DNA from: an uncultured Clostridia bacterium | GTDB taxonomy: Bacteria; Bacillota; Clostridia; Christensenellales; UBA1242 | Direction: 5' to 3' | Assembly: GCA_945919375.1 (NCBI GenBank) | Contig: CAMEJD010000001.1 | Coordinates: 1 to 64,000 of the forward strand | Length of the DNA stretch: 64,000 bases | The notes under the pieces: generated by a model | The model's input: the letters and a program-made list of their open reading frames with translations, nothing else | What the model was told of the DNA's origin: nothing | The model's database searches: none | Part shown: positions 1-10,349 of the stretch, in pieces | Numbering within the stretch: position 1 is the stretch's first letter | Layout of the letters: each line of letters starts with the position of its first letter | Program-made: the position numbers and the translations under genes

Positions 1-206
1 ATTAAATAATTAGTATTCCTTTTATTATGCAAGTTTCAAAAGTGTCTAACCTTAGGGTGTTTTTTTGTTGCTTATTTGATATCTTTTTAATTTAAACACA
101 AATTTAATTATGGTTAAATAAAAGAGTACCAATTGGTGTTCTTTTATTTTTGATTTAGTTTTATTGTCCCAAATACGTCGCCACTTTTGTTTAGGGTTTT
201 GATATA

Positions 207-1085
207 TTATGAAGGGGTTACACCTATATATCTCGTGAATGTGTTAGTGAATGCTGTTGTACTACTGAAACCAATTTTTTGAGCAATATTTTGAATCTTT
301 AGGTCGGAAAATTCCAAATAGAATTTGGCTTTTGAAAGTCTGAATCTTATGATATATTCCATTGGTGTTAATCCTGTGAATTTCTTGAAACTTGATATAA
401 AATAATATTTACTCATTCCACCCATTTTTGCCAAATTGTCTATTGTTATTCTTTCTGAATAGTTGCTGTTAATATAGTCACAAACCACTTGCAAACCTTT
501 GTGATATACCCTTGGCTTGAATGTTTCTTCATTAAACGCTTGAGCATTGGCTCTAATGATTTCAAAGGCAATGTCTTCGGCTATGGAATCTAACATATCT
601 TCCTTTAATTCAAAATCGGTGTTAAAAATTTCATAGAAATTTGAAATCATAGTTTTTAGAACATCGGTGTACTTAAAGTACTTTAGTGGTCCATGTTTTA
701 CTTTTAATCTATTTACTATTGATGTAAACCAATCATAGTCCAAAATAATGTTTATCATTGCAATGTCTTTTATTTCGGCTTGCACACCATGTTCTCTATC
801 AACATTTATTGGATAGACATACCCAACTTCTCCAAAACAAACTTCGCCATCTTGAATTAGGCAAGGTATTGGTGCAAGTGGAATAATAAATTCATAATCT
901 TTATGTTTGTGTATAACAGATTTTATGATTGAGTCAGTTGTATTGATTACAATTTTGATGTACATTCTTTTGCTTTGAGTGTAGGCAATCTTTCGATAAT
1001 CTTTTTTATCTTTTTGGTCTTGCTCAATTCTGTAAGCAATAGTAATTTCGTCAGGCAATTCATTTGATGTTTTGGTTTCTTCCAT
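207..1085 (-). CDS. AraC-family transcriptional regulator
   Basis: C-terminal double HTH typical of AraC (ITIDNLAKMGGMSKYYFISSFKKFTGLTPMEYIIRFRLSKAK...IAQKIGFSSTTAFTNTFTRYIGVTPS). Confidence 0.88.
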   Translation of the reverse strand: MEETKTSNELPDEITIAYRIEQDQKDKKDYRKIAYTQSKRMYIKIVINTTDSIIKSVIHKHKDYEFIIPLAPIPCLIQDGEVCFGEVGYVYPINVDREHGVQAEIKDIAMINIILDYDWFTSIVNRLKVKHGPLKYFKYTDVLKTMISNFYEIFNTDFELKEDMLDSIAEDIAFEIIRANAQAFNEETFKPRVYHKGLQVVCDYINSNYSERITIDNLAKMGGMSKYYFISSFKKFTGLTPMEYIIRFRLSKAKFYLEFSDLKIQNIAQKIGFSSTTAFTNTFTRYIGVTPS

Positions 1086-1206
1086 GTAACCTCCTTTTCG
1101 TTTTGAGTATACTCAGCATTGTTGATAAAGTCAAAAAACCTTTTTAAAATTTGAGGCATTTAAAAAGGTTTTCGCAACAAATTCACAACGATAAAATTTT
1201 TGCAAT

Positions 1207-1238
1207 AAAAAACAGGCTTATTGTTTTTGCCTGTTTTT
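1207..1238 (-). terminator. Rho-independent terminator downstream of spoIVA
   Basis: AAAAACAGGC / GCCTGTTTTT inverted repeat with flanking A/T runs just after the CDS stop. Confidence 0.7.
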
Positions 1239-1252
1239 CTTTGTTAATTGTT

Positions 1253-2728
1253 TTATAATAATATGCAAATTATACCACCCTTACCTTCATTTACAATTCT
1301 TCCAAGAGTTTTACGCATTTTGCGTTGTGCTTCAACCGGCATTGATGTTATTTTGTTTGCCATTCCTTCTTGAACCAAGTCGTTAAGGGTTTTTCCAAAC
1401 ATATTTGTTTGCCATACGGCTTCTGGGTTTGTATCCAATTCATTTTGCAAATATGTTACCAAATCTTTTGATTGGTCCTCTGTTCCAACAAGTGGATTAA
1501 CTTCGGTTTCCACGTCAACTTTCATTATATGCAAGCATGGTGCAGTTGCCTTTATTTTTACACCAAATCTACTGCCTTGCTTTACAATTACTGGACTTTC
1601 TAATATCATATTATCCTGTTTTGGAACTACAATTCCATAACCATTTTCATTCACTTGTTCCAATGCATCCTTGAGATAATCGTACTCTTTTTTGGCAAAA
1701 GCAAGGTCCTTGATATATTTTATCAAATGATAGTCATCTTTTACTTCAACCCCACATTTTTGTGAAAGGACTTTATAGAACAAGGATTGTCTTGGTTTTA
1801 CATCAAATTCAATTGTACCTTCACCCATTTTTATTGAGCCGACTGTAAGCGGTTCAAAATCTTCGCTTTCCAAAAAGGCGACATTTGTTTTGTCAATTTG
1901 CCCTATTTTTTCTGCACCTTCGCCAAATTTTTTCACTTCTTCAATTATTTGTTTAATAATTGGATCATCACCATCAAGAGCTTGTAACCATTGTGGCATT
2001 TTGACTTTTAATGATTTTATTGGAAACTCTAACAAAACTTTTTCAAAAATATTTTCAATATCTTTGGTTTGCAACTCTTTTGCATTTATAGTCAAAGCAC
2101 TTACACCATATTTTTGAGATAATGATTCTGCTAATTTCTTTGCATTTTCGCCTTCTGGATTTGTTGAATTAACCAACACAACAAAAGGCTTTCCTGTCTT
2201 TTTAAGCTCTTTTGCAACATTTTCTTCAGCTTCAACATAACTTTGTCTGTCAATATCTGTAATTGTTCCATCAGTTGTCATTAAGATTCCAATTGTAGAG
2301 TGTTCGCTTATTACCTTGTTTGTACCAATTTCGGCAGCCTCTTCAAAAGGCATTTCTTCTTCACTCCACGGTGTTTTTACAAGTCTTGGTTTGTTATCTT
2401 CTTCATGACCCATCGCACCACTTACAAAGTAGCCAACGCAGTCCACAAGTCTAACTTTCATACTAATGTTATCAACATTTATACTAACTGCTTGAGAAGG
2501 CACAAATTTTGGTTGTGTTGTCATTATTGTTTTACCTTCGGCACTTTGTGGCAATTCATCAATTGTTCTTTCCTTTGTCTGCTTGTTATCTATATTTGGA
2601 ATTACCAACTTTTGCATAAATTGTGATATAAACATTGATTTGCCAGAACGAACAGGCCCAACAACCCCAAGATATATATCTCCATTTGTTCGCTTGGCTA
2701 TATCATCATATATTTCAAATCTTTCCAT
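1253..2728 (-). CDS. spoIVA: Stage IV sporulation protein A (spore coat morphogenetic ATPase)
   Basis: N-terminus MERFEIYDDIAKRTNGDIYLGVVGPVRSGKSMFI and C-terminus GKGGIICILL are characteristic of SpoIVA; about 490 aa. Confidence 0.95.
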   Translation of the reverse strand: MERFEIYDDIAKRTNGDIYLGVVGPVRSGKSMFISQFMQKLVIPNIDNKQTKERTIDELPQSAEGKTIMTTQPKFVPSQAVSINVDNISMKVRLVDCVGYFVSGAMGHEEDNKPRLVKTPWSEEEMPFEEAAEIGTNKVISEHSTIGILMTTDGTITDIDRQSYVEAEENVAKELKKTGKPFVVLVNSTNPEGENAKKLAESLSQKYGVSALTINAKELQTKDIENIFEKVLLEFPIKSLKVKMPQWLQALDGDDPIIKQIIEEVKKFGEGAEKIGQIDKTNVAFLESEDFEPLTVGSIKMGEGTIEFDVKPRQSLFYKVLSQKCGVEVKDDYHLIKYIKDLAFAKKEYDYLKDALEQVNENGYGIVVPKQDNMILESPVIVKQGSRFGVKIKATAPCLHIMKVDVETEVNPLVGTEDQSKDLVTYLQNELDTNPEAVWQTNMFGKTLNDLVQEGMANKITSMPVEAQRKMRKTLGRIVNEGKGGIICILL

Positions 2729-2752
2729 ATAACCTCCATAGTTTGATATTGT

Positions 2753-2781
2753 AATTTATGCCTACAAAATTGCATATATGC
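2753..2781 (-). promoter_or_regulatory. Possible SigE-type promoter of spoIVA
   Basis: Minus strand GCATATAT-N13-CATAAATT upstream of an RBS (GGAGG) resembles the SigE -35/-10; spoIVA is a SigE target in Bacillus. Confidence 0.35.
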
Positions 2782-2913
2782 CAAGTTTTGCCAAATATTT
2801 TTGGTTACACCTTGACTAAATTTGTGACTTTTAAAAAATTTTTAAAAAAATAGAACATATGTTTGATTTTTGTTTTTTATTGTGTTATACTATGGTCACA
2901 AAAGGAATAAGAA

Positions 2914-3222
2914 ATGAAACAGTATTTGGTATTTGGAATATTTATGTTCGTGTCGAAAAGGAAAAAGACAACAGCAAAAGAGATTGCCGAAAATTTTGAG
3001 ATAAGCACAAGAACAGTCTACCGCTACATTGACTCCTTAACCCTTGCCGGAGTACCTTTTTATTGTGAAAATGGCAAAAATGGCGGGATATTTTTGCCAG
3101 AAAATTTTACTCTTGAAGGTTTGGTGTTATCTCAAAAAGAAAAAGACACTTTAAAAAGTGCCTTATCTAAAAACGATATTGGAATAAATGTTAAAAATAT
3201 TTTGGACAAAATATGTGTTTAG
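2914..3222 (+). CDS. Short HTH regulator resembling the N-terminal part of YafY/WYL-type regulators, lacking a WYL domain
   Basis: KKTTAKEIAENFEISTRTVYRYIDSLTLAGVPFYCENGKNGGIFLPENFTLEGLVLSQKEKDTL. Confidence 0.7.
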   Translation: MKQYLVFGIFMFVSKRKKTTAKEIAENFEISTRTVYRYIDSLTLAGVPFYCENGKNGGIFLPENFTLEGLVLSQKEKDTLKSALSKNDIGINVKNILDKICV

Positions 3223-4332
3223 TTATTTATGAATTTTTGCTGATGTTTTTGAGTAATTAAGAAGCACATTTGAATTGAAATCAAATTGGCACAAACAATG
3301 TTGTTTGTGTTTTTTTATTGCAAGGTCAATCAAGCGTTCAATCAATTCAAAAAACTCAACGTTTTTGCCTTTCCACAAATAAAACGCAAGCGACCCCGGA
3401 ACAGTGTTTATTTCATTTACATAAACATTGTTATTTTTTACCATAAAATCAATTCTTACAACTCCTGACAAGTCAAATACCCTGAAACATTGTTTTGCCA
3501 AAGTTTGTATTTTGTTTTGTATTTCGTTTGTGAGTTTTGGATTTATTATTTTTTTTGATATCACGTCTTTTTTGGTGTATTTATCTTGAAAATTCAAAAA
3601 GTCTTTCCAATTTTGGGGTTGTTCAAGGCAAGATAGTTCACAAAAGTTATTGCCAAGGCAAGATATGTTTATTTCTTTAAAATTTTCCAAGCATTTTTCA
3701 ATAATAACTCGCCTATCATAACTAAATGCAATATCTAATGCCCTTTCCAATTCTTTTGAATTGTTTGCTTTGTCTATGCCAATACTACTACCCAAATTTG
3801 AAGGTTTTACTATTACTGGATATGTTAACCTTTCTTCTACGTTTTTGATAGTTTCTTCTTGGTCCAAAAAGTATTCATCATATGTAACAAGCGTATAATC
3901 GACACATGGTATATCATTTGCCCTAAATATATCTTTCATTATAACCTTATCCATACATATGCTACTGGCAAGAATTGAGCAAGATGTGATTGGAATATCA
4001 CACAAATTCATCAAGGCAAAAAGCGTTCCATCTTCGCCAGTTGCTCCATGAAAACAATTTATAGCACAGTATATGTCATATTTTTTGAGTCCTATTTTTA
4101 CCTTTCTTTCGCCATACAAAAAATCAACTTTTTTGTATGGCATTTTTTCGTTAATATATGTTTTTATATCAAGATAATTTTTTGGAGAAATAAACTTCAG
4201 TTTTTTTGTTAGATAAATTGGTATAATATTGTATTTTTGTTTGTTTATATTTTTCATTGTTTGAATTGCTGTTAAAATGCTAATATCGTGTTCAACGCTT
4301 TTCCCACCATAAAATACTAATAAATTTTGCAT
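3223..4332 (-). CDS. ddl: D-alanine--D-alanine ligase (ATP-grasp)
   Basis: FYGGKSVEHDISILTA, HGATGEDGTLFALMNL, YPVIVKPSNLGSSIGI, NEINTVPGSL motifs. Confidence 0.9.
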   Translation of the reverse strand: MQNLLVFYGGKSVEHDISILTAIQTMKNINKQKYNIIPIYLTKKLKFISPKNYLDIKTYINEKMPYKKVDFLYGERKVKIGLKKYDIYCAINCFHGATGEDGTLFALMNLCDIPITSCSILASSICMDKVIMKDIFRANDIPCVDYTLVTYDEYFLDQEETIKNVEERLTYPVIVKPSNLGSSIGIDKANNSKELERALDIAFSYDRRVIIEKCLENFKEINISCLGNNFCELSCLEQPQNWKDFLNFQDKYTKKDVISKKIINPKLTNEIQNKIQTLAKQCFRVFDLSGVVRIDFMVKNNNVYVNEINTVPGSLAFYLWKGKNVEFFELIERLIDLAIKKHKQHCLCQFDFNSNVLLNYSKTSAKIHK

Positions 4333-4372
4333 AAAAAAACCTCACATATATATTATGAAATGTGAGATTTTT
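4333..4372 (-). terminator. Intrinsic terminator after the MurF-like gene
   Basis: CTCACAT...ATGTGAG stem flanked by A and T runs. Confidence 0.6.
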
Positions 4373-4378
4373 TGGTTA

Positions 4379-6001
4379 TTAAATATAACTATCCGGCAAG
4401 TCATTTTCAAACAAAATGACATCACCATCTTTTGCTATCTCTTTTAATTTGTCTTTTGCAATATTAAGGTTCTCTGTAATGTAAACATTATCCTTGTCAA
4501 AATTACCTTGTTTTAGCCCATTTTGGAGTGCTTCCTTGTTTGTTTCATTAACTATGATAACTTTGTTCGCAACCTTTGATATTTGCTCGCCAAGTGTCAC
4601 ATTTGCCTCATATTCTTTTTCACCAAGTTCAACAAGCCCCGGTGTTACAACAATCTTGTCGCCATCAAACATATTTAGTATGTTTAATGCTTCGTTGCTA
4701 CTTTCAACTGATGCATTATATGAATTATCAATTATTGTAAGTCCATTTTCTTGCATAACTTCCATTCTGTGCGGTATTGGTTTTAATGATGTTATTGCAC
4801 TTTTGATTTCACTTAACTTTACACCAAGTGAATATGCCAAACCACTTGCAAGAGCAATATCTTCCAAATTTCCAATACCCAACAATCTTGTTTGGCAAGA
4901 AACTGTTTTTTGATTGATTGTCAAGTCAAAAGTTGCACCATTTTTGTCTGTTTTTATATTTGTTATGTTTGCAAAGCAATCATTGTTATTTATTCCACAA
5001 AGTAGTTTGTTCTTTTGGCATTCGTCAAACATTTGTTTTGAACCTTGATTTTGAGCATTAAAGCATATATATCCGTCATCAATTGCATCAACAAGTTCCT
5101 TTTTTGCCTTATATACATTCTTTTCTGTTCCAAATGTTGAAAGGTGTTGATTTGACACACTTGTGATAATCGCATGTTTTGGTTGTATTAGTTTGCACAA
5201 ATATGCAATATCGCCAACCTGTCTTGCCCCCATTTCACAAATAAGGACATCGTTGTTTAATTTGAGATATTGGTTAATGACTTTTGTTAGTCCCATTGGT
5301 GTATTAAAACTATATGGACTCATACAAACATTATATTTTTTTGAAAGCAAAACATTGAGAATATGTTTAGTTGTTGTTTTCCCATAACTGCCAGTTATTC
5401 CGATTTTGATTAAGTTTGGCATATTTTTGAGTTTTCTTTTTGCCCTGTTGATATAAATTTGTCTTGACAAAAATTCAATTGGCACACATATATAGTGACT
5501 TGCAAAAACTACCAAATATGTGAATATTGGTGTTATTGCAATAATACCAAATTTTACACTTGGGACATATTCAGTAAACACTGCAATAAGTGTAAAAGTG
5601 AGCACTGCGGAAAGTAAGAACACAACAAACGAAAGTCTGTTCATCCTGTGTGTTTGTTTTAGTGGTGTTTTTTGCGGTGCTTGGTAGACATTGATAATAA
5701 AAACAATGCTAAAATAAAAATAGAAAATAAGACCAATATAACTCCAAAATTCGCCATGCCCATCAAGCAATGCATTTGCAACCATCATACATGCTGTTGA
5801 CAAAAAGCATAAGATAAGCAGTCTTGCAATATATTTGAATTTTGTTTCTTTTAGGTAGGCATTGACACTTTTGATCTTGTATCCGCCAAGTTGCAAAATA
5901 TGGAGCATTTTCCCTGCGAAAAAATACATCATAACTCCATTTATCGCCGACAAGACAATTGCTATCAATAATTGTGGTGAAAGTTTGCTTAAAAATTCCA
6001 T
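4379..6001 (-). CDS. MurF-like Mur ligase with an N-terminal multi-TM domain
   Basis: Mur ligase motifs IGITGSYGKTTTKHIL, ICEMGARQVGDIAYL, IIDNSYNASVESSNEAL follow about 180 aa of hydrophobic helices. Confidence 0.85.
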   Translation of the reverse strand: MEFLSKLSPQLLIAIVLSAINGVMMYFFAGKMLHILQLGGYKIKSVNAYLKETKFKYIARLLILCFLSTACMMVANALLDGHGEFWSYIGLIFYFYFSIVFIINVYQAPQKTPLKQTHRMNRLSFVVFLLSAVLTFTLIAVFTEYVPSVKFGIIAITPIFTYLVVFASHYICVPIEFLSRQIYINRAKRKLKNMPNLIKIGITGSYGKTTTKHILNVLLSKKYNVCMSPYSFNTPMGLTKVINQYLKLNNDVLICEMGARQVGDIAYLCKLIQPKHAIITSVSNQHLSTFGTEKNVYKAKKELVDAIDDGYICFNAQNQGSKQMFDECQKNKLLCGINNNDCFANITNIKTDKNGATFDLTINQKTVSCQTRLLGIGNLEDIALASGLAYSLGVKLSEIKSAITSLKPIPHRMEVMQENGLTIIDNSYNASVESSNEALNILNMFDGDKIVVTPGLVELGEKEYEANVTLGEQISKVANKVIIVNETNKEALQNGLKQGNFDKDNVYITENLNIAKDKLKEIAKDGDVILFENDLPDSYI

Positions 6002-6002
6002 T

Positions 6003-6716
6003 TTAGCCCCTTAAAAATATTTTTGTATCCAACAAAAATTGTTCCCCATTTTTTATATATGCAAAATGGTCAAAATTTTTGTAGATAATTAGTTTTGAAT
6101 TCGGTATATTCTTGTTAAATTTTTTTGCCATATACATTGGTGTTTCAGTATCTTTGTTTCCAAACACTAATAATGTTGGACATTTTATCTTTTTTATATC
6201 TTTATCAAAAGTTCGCGCTATTACATTATTAAATGTTTGTTTCATAACTTTTGACAAATCTCTATAGTCTTTTGAACCGGCTTTATAATTTTTGTTTATA
6301 AACTTTAAAATTTTGTACTTAATTTGTCTAAAAATTTTTTTTATGACATTTTTTGTTTTTAGCCCTGCCCCACCAGTGATTATCAATTTATTAACTTTTA
6401 CATTATATATGGTTATTAAATAAATTGCAACACGAGTGCCAAATGAGTGTGAAATAATACAAAACTCTTTTATTCCTTCCTGCTTTAACACACTTTTGAC
6501 TATGTTTGCATAATCACCTAAATCATAAGCAACTTTGGGTTCTTGACTTTTTCCAAAAGGTGGGAAATCAATCAAAATATTTTTTGCATTTATGTCGTTT
6601 GCCATAAACTCAAAAAATTTACCATTTGTTCCCCATCCATGTAAGTACACTATATTTTGTGTGCCATTTCCAATAATTTTGTAGTATACCTTTGAACCTT
6701 TGTATGTTATTTCCAT
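6003..6716 (-). CDS. Alpha/beta hydrolase
   Basis: NIVYLHGWGTNGKFF, nucleophile elbow ISHSFGTRVA, late catalytic FDHFA. Confidence 0.85.
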   Translation of the reverse strand: MEITYKGSKVYYKIIGNGTQNIVYLHGWGTNGKFFEFMANDINAKNILIDFPPFGKSQEPKVAYDLGDYANIVKSVLKQEGIKEFCIISHSFGTRVAIYLITIYNVKVNKLIITGGAGLKTKNVIKKIFRQIKYKILKFINKNYKAGSKDYRDLSKVMKQTFNNVIARTFDKDIKKIKCPTLLVFGNKDTETPMYMAKKFNKNIPNSKLIIYKNFDHFAYIKNGEQFLLDTKIFLRG

Positions 6717-6754
6717 ATAACATATTTATGCCATTTGTTATACATTTGCGACTT

Positions 6755-7192
6755 TTATTTTTGGTTATAAAACATTATAATTGCATTTTGTCCATCTTTG
6801 TAATAATGTTTTCGCATATAAACAACTTTAAAATCAAGTTTTGTATATAGACCAATTGCAGGCAAATTATTCTCTTTTACTTCAAGTGACAATGTTTTGT
6901 TATGCTTTTTAACATAATTTTGTAAATATTGTATGAGTTCTTTTGCATAACCCTCACGCTTATCGTTTTCACTTGTTGCAAGCATTAAAATATTAACATC
7001 ATCCAAACTCTCATTTGCAACAACAAAACTTTTAAGGTCTTGTTCTAAATAACAACCAAGTAATATATAGTTATCGTCACAAAATGCTGCGCTATATTGT
7101 TCTTTTGACCAACTCTCATTTTTGAATTGTTCAAAAGATATTACCAAAAGTTTTTCAAAATCGCATTTGTTAATTTTTCTTATTTGTACCAT
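6755..7192 (-). CDS. rimI: GNAT N-acetyltransferase, RimI-like
   Basis: GNAT fold (KREGYAKELIQYLQNYVKKHNKTLSLEVKENNLPAIGLYTKLDFKVVYMRKHYY); adjacent to tsaB. Confidence 0.82.
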   Translation of the reverse strand: MVQIRKINKCDFEKLLVISFEQFKNESWSKEQYSAAFCDDNYILLGCYLEQDLKSFVVANESLDDVNILMLATSENDKREGYAKELIQYLQNYVKKHNKTLSLEVKENNLPAIGLYTKLDFKVVYMRKHYYKDGQNAIIMFYNQK

Positions 7193-7823
7193 CTAACCCT
7201 GCTTCTGCTTGTGATTTGCGTAGATATAATGGCAACAAATTTGACTCATCAACAAAATCATTATTTGATACCTTATAGTTTGTGTATTCCATAAGTTTTT
7301 GTGGACTAAACTCTACAAAATCTGTGCAAAAATCAAGATTTTCGGATTTTAGGCCAACAACAGTGCCATTTAGATTATCAAGTTCTTCGCCTGTGAGCAT
7401 TTTTGGTTCGTTTGACCTTTTCCCATTTTTATATGAGCAAACAAATATGTTTCCACTTAATGCATCCAAAACACAAGAAAACTCATTGCATTTGGTTTGC
7501 GAATAATAGGTGTATGCCAATAAATCCAATGAGCAAATACCAACAAGTTTTATACTTGGTTTTGCAACTGCCATACCTTTTACAAGTCCAACCCCAATTC
7601 TTATTCCTGTAAAAGAACCGGGTCCAATAACAACGCCCATGGTGTCTATGTCTTGAATTTTTGTGTTATTTCTTTTTAATAATTCATCAATACAAACAAG
7701 TGCATTTTCTGACTGTTTTGCACTTGACGAATGAGAAATATAATCTTTTTTACCATCAATATCAATGGCAATATCACTATTTGCAAATGCTGTATTTAAT
7801 GTCAAGATTTTCATTTTACCCAA
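7170..7823 (-). CDS. tsaB: tRNA t6A biosynthesis protein TsaB
   Basis: MKILTLNTAFANSDIAI; GVVIGPGSFTGIRIGVGLVKGMA; tsaE-tsaB-rimI cluster. Confidence 0.92.
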   Translation of the reverse strand: MGKMKILTLNTAFANSDIAIDIDGKKDYISHSSSAKQSENALVCIDELLKRNNTKIQDIDTMGVVIGPGSFTGIRIGVGLVKGMAVAKPSIKLVGICSLDLLAYTYYSQTKCNEFSCVLDALSGNIFVCSYKNGKRSNEPKMLTGEELDNLNGTVVGLKSENLDFCTDFVEFSPQKLMEYTNYKVSNNDFVDESNLLPLYLRKSQAEAGLDGTNKKN

Positions 7824-8254
7824 CCTTTTACGCCAATTCTAATTTTGCGTTTATTCTCATCAATTTTTTCAAATTCAATTTCAACGTGCAGTTTTGGCAA
7901 AAGCCCTTCTACATTTTCTGCCCATTCGCAAACAACAACCCCGTCAAGTTTTCGCAAATCAAAATATTCGTCAAAACCAAGGTTTGATGCCTCTTCTTTG
8001 CCATTAAGTCTGTACATATCAAAATGATAAAGTGGGAGTCTACCACTTTTGTAATCATTCATTATTGTAAAGGTTGGACTTGTTACAAGTTCCTTTATTC
8101 CAAGTCCTTCTGCAAAACCTTTCGTGAAAGTTGTTTTCCCTGCTCCCAAATCTCCAACAAGTGATATAACAACGGGACTTTTTATACTTTCGGCATATTT
8201 TTTTGCTATTTGCTTTGTCATTTCTTCATTTTCTGAAATTACTTCTATTTGCAT
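7811..8254 (-). CDS. tsaE: tRNA t6A biosynthesis ATPase TsaE
   Basis: LVGDLGAGKTTFTKGFAEGLGI, VTSPTFTIMNDY, HFDMYRL, VVCEWAENV. Confidence 0.95.
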   Translation of the reverse strand: MQIEVISENEEMTKQIAKKYAESIKSPVVISLVGDLGAGKTTFTKGFAEGLGIKELVTSPTFTIMNDYKSGRLPLYHFDMYRLNGKEEASNLGFDEYFDLRKLDGVVVCEWAENVEGLLPKLHVEIEFEKIDENKRKIRIGVKGWVK

Positions 8255-8301
8255 GTTTTTCCCTTTTTTTTAGTATAAAACAAAACCCAAAATAACGCAA
8301 T

Positions 8302-8329
8302 AAAAAATGCCCAAAATTAGGCATTTTTT
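8302..8329 (-). terminator. Intrinsic terminator of the GLUG-repeat gene
   Basis: AAAAATGCC / GGCATTTTTT inverted repeat at the stop codon. Confidence 0.65.
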
Positions 8330-10307
8330 ACCAATATAGATTTTTAAGCCTTGGCTCGCCATTCACCATTTCCCAATTACTTGTTCCAAGTGTTGACAAA
8401 TTTGATGATGTGAATGAATCAATAAATTTTACATTATTATCTTTTACAATAGTTGTATCAATATCTGTTATCTGTAGCATTGTTGACGAATCCGTTAATT
8501 TATCCCTTAACCAAACTTTATCACTTTCATACATTCTTTCCGGATATGTGTATACGGTATAAGAGTTATTTGTTTTTGTCACTTTGTGAACAACTCTTCC
8601 CGCACTTTGTGAGTTTCCATTACAATCCTTCATTCCAACTTCCAGTGCTGTAAATTCATCAGAAGCAGTTTCATTAGATTCCCCACCAATATATGTACTA
8701 ATAATAAATCCACTCATAAAATATTCATAATGAAATGCTGTTGATGTATAATATGAGCCTGTGTTAAATGAACACTTTTTGCTTAAACTAAGGCTATTAC
8801 TTACTGATGAACCACTATTACAAGTTTTTGTATCCGAACCATTTATTGCGCCGGTTTTTATTGCTGTGCATACACTGAATGTTGATGTTCGAGTTTTTGT
8901 AACCATATTACTACCTGCAAAACTAAGGTATTTTGAATCTTTTTTTAGCACTTCATTTATTGAAATTTTAATTTCTTTAAATCCACCCGAAATAGTTCCA
9001 CTATTATAGCAATTTGAAATCTTTGCCAAACCATTTCCAACTATTCCACCGGCATATGCATTCATTTCCACAATATTTATTGATGCTTTTTCTCTTGTAT
9101 ACCACAACCAATCAGTCGCCCATCCCCAAAAGAAATATGTATGGCTATGATATTCAGTTTCATCAACTTTTTTGGTTGATATGTTATATGCTGAAGATGA
9201 TGTTTTAGTATCTGCTTTTGCTGATATGCTACCAGTGTTTATGCAGTTGTTAAGTTTTTCGGCTGAAAACCCTACAATTCCACCCGCATTGATATTATTT
9301 ATTGAGAGACTTCTTCCCCCTTGAGAAAGACTGCCACTGTTTGAACATTCACTTATGTTTGCAGATGTGTAACCAACTATTCCACCCATATATGCAGTGT
9401 ATTTGATTGTTGTAGAGTATGCAGAAATCCTGACATCAGCCAAATTTTGGCACAACCTAATTGTGCTACTTGCTCTTCCCGAAATTCCACCAAGATATAC
9501 ACTATTACCACTACTGTCTGCATAGTTGATATATCCTTTATTTATACATTGTTCAATTGTTCCATTGCTTTCTCCAGCAATTCCACCAATTGAATAACCA
9601 AAAGAAACGGCTGCATAGTTGATACACTTTTTTATGGAACCACGATAAATATATCCAACAATTCCACCGGTGTAAGCCGACCTTGAACTATAGTTTTGGT
9701 TAAAATGTGCACCATAAATTGATCCACTATTTACATATACATTTTCAATACTACCACCTGACATATATGCGGCAACACCACCAACATATTTATTCCCATT
9801 TGATGTTGACAATGACGAAATATAAATATTATCAAAGTAAAGATTTGTTATTGTGCCTGTAAGACTTTTTACAAAACCCAAATAGTTTGAAGATGTGTTA
9901 TCAACCCTTAGATTTTGAATATGATGACTATTTCCATTAAATACTTTGGAAAAGTCATTAACTACCCAATTTTTGCCAGATAAATCAATATTTTGTGTCA
10001 GTTTGTAATTATATGTATTAACACTTTCGGCACTAACACTTGTTGAATTTGATAACTCGAACATTCCCGCAAGTTGTTCCGGAGATGAAATTGCATAATA
10101 TGTTTCAGTTGTTCCATCTTCGTTTTCTTCTGTTACAAGTTCCAAATTTGTGTCAGCAACATATTGCCAACTTTGTTCGTAATAATCTCTTGCTTGCTTT
10201 TGAATGATGGCATTTGAAATTAAAAAATATATGAAAAAAGCCGTTGCAACTAATATTGCAAAATATACAATCCAATATACAATTTTTAGTTTTTTAGTTT
10301 TTGTCAA
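8328..10307 (-). CDS. Membrane-anchored GLUG-repeat surface protein
   Basis: N-terminal TM segment, then about 7 GLUG-like units (GGIVGYIYRGSIKKCINYAAVS, GGIAGESNGTIEQCINKGYI, GGIVGNGLAKISNCYNSGTI). Confidence 0.78.
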   Translation of the reverse strand: MTKTKKLKIVYWIVYFAILVATAFFIYFLISNAIIQKQARDYYEQSWQYVADTNLELVTEENEDGTTETYYAISSPEQLAGMFELSNSTSVSAESVNTYNYKLTQNIDLSGKNWVVNDFSKVFNGNSHHIQNLRVDNTSSNYLGFVKSLTGTITNLYFDNIYISSLSTSNGNKYVGGVAAYMSGGSIENVYVNSGSIYGAHFNQNYSSRSAYTGGIVGYIYRGSIKKCINYAAVSFGYSIGGIAGESNGTIEQCINKGYINYADSSGNSVYLGGISGRASSTIRLCQNLADVRISAYSTTIKYTAYMGGIVGYTSANISECSNSGSLSQGGRSLSINNINAGGIVGFSAEKLNNCINTGSISAKADTKTSSSAYNISTKKVDETEYHSHTYFFWGWATDWLWYTREKASINIVEMNAYAGGIVGNGLAKISNCYNSGTISGGFKEIKISINEVLKKDSKYLSFAGSNMVTKTRTSTFSVCTAIKTGAINGSDTKTCNSGSSVSNSLSLSKKCSFNTGSYYTSTAFHYEYFMSGFIISTYIGGESNETASDEFTALEVGMKDCNGNSQSAGRVVHKVTKTNNSYTVYTYPERMYESDKVWLRDKLTDSSTMLQITDIDTTIVKDNNVKFIDSFTSSNLSTLGTSNWEMVNGEPRLKNLYW

Positions 10308-10349
10308 TTGCTCCCTCCATTTGTATTTTATAAAAATTTTTATAGTATG

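Noticed and set aside
8328-10307. GLUG protein and the 24456 GLUG/InlB protein as recent duplicates
   Set aside because: Only the repeat type is shared; signal/anchor regions and overall sequence differ, so no recent duplication is supported.
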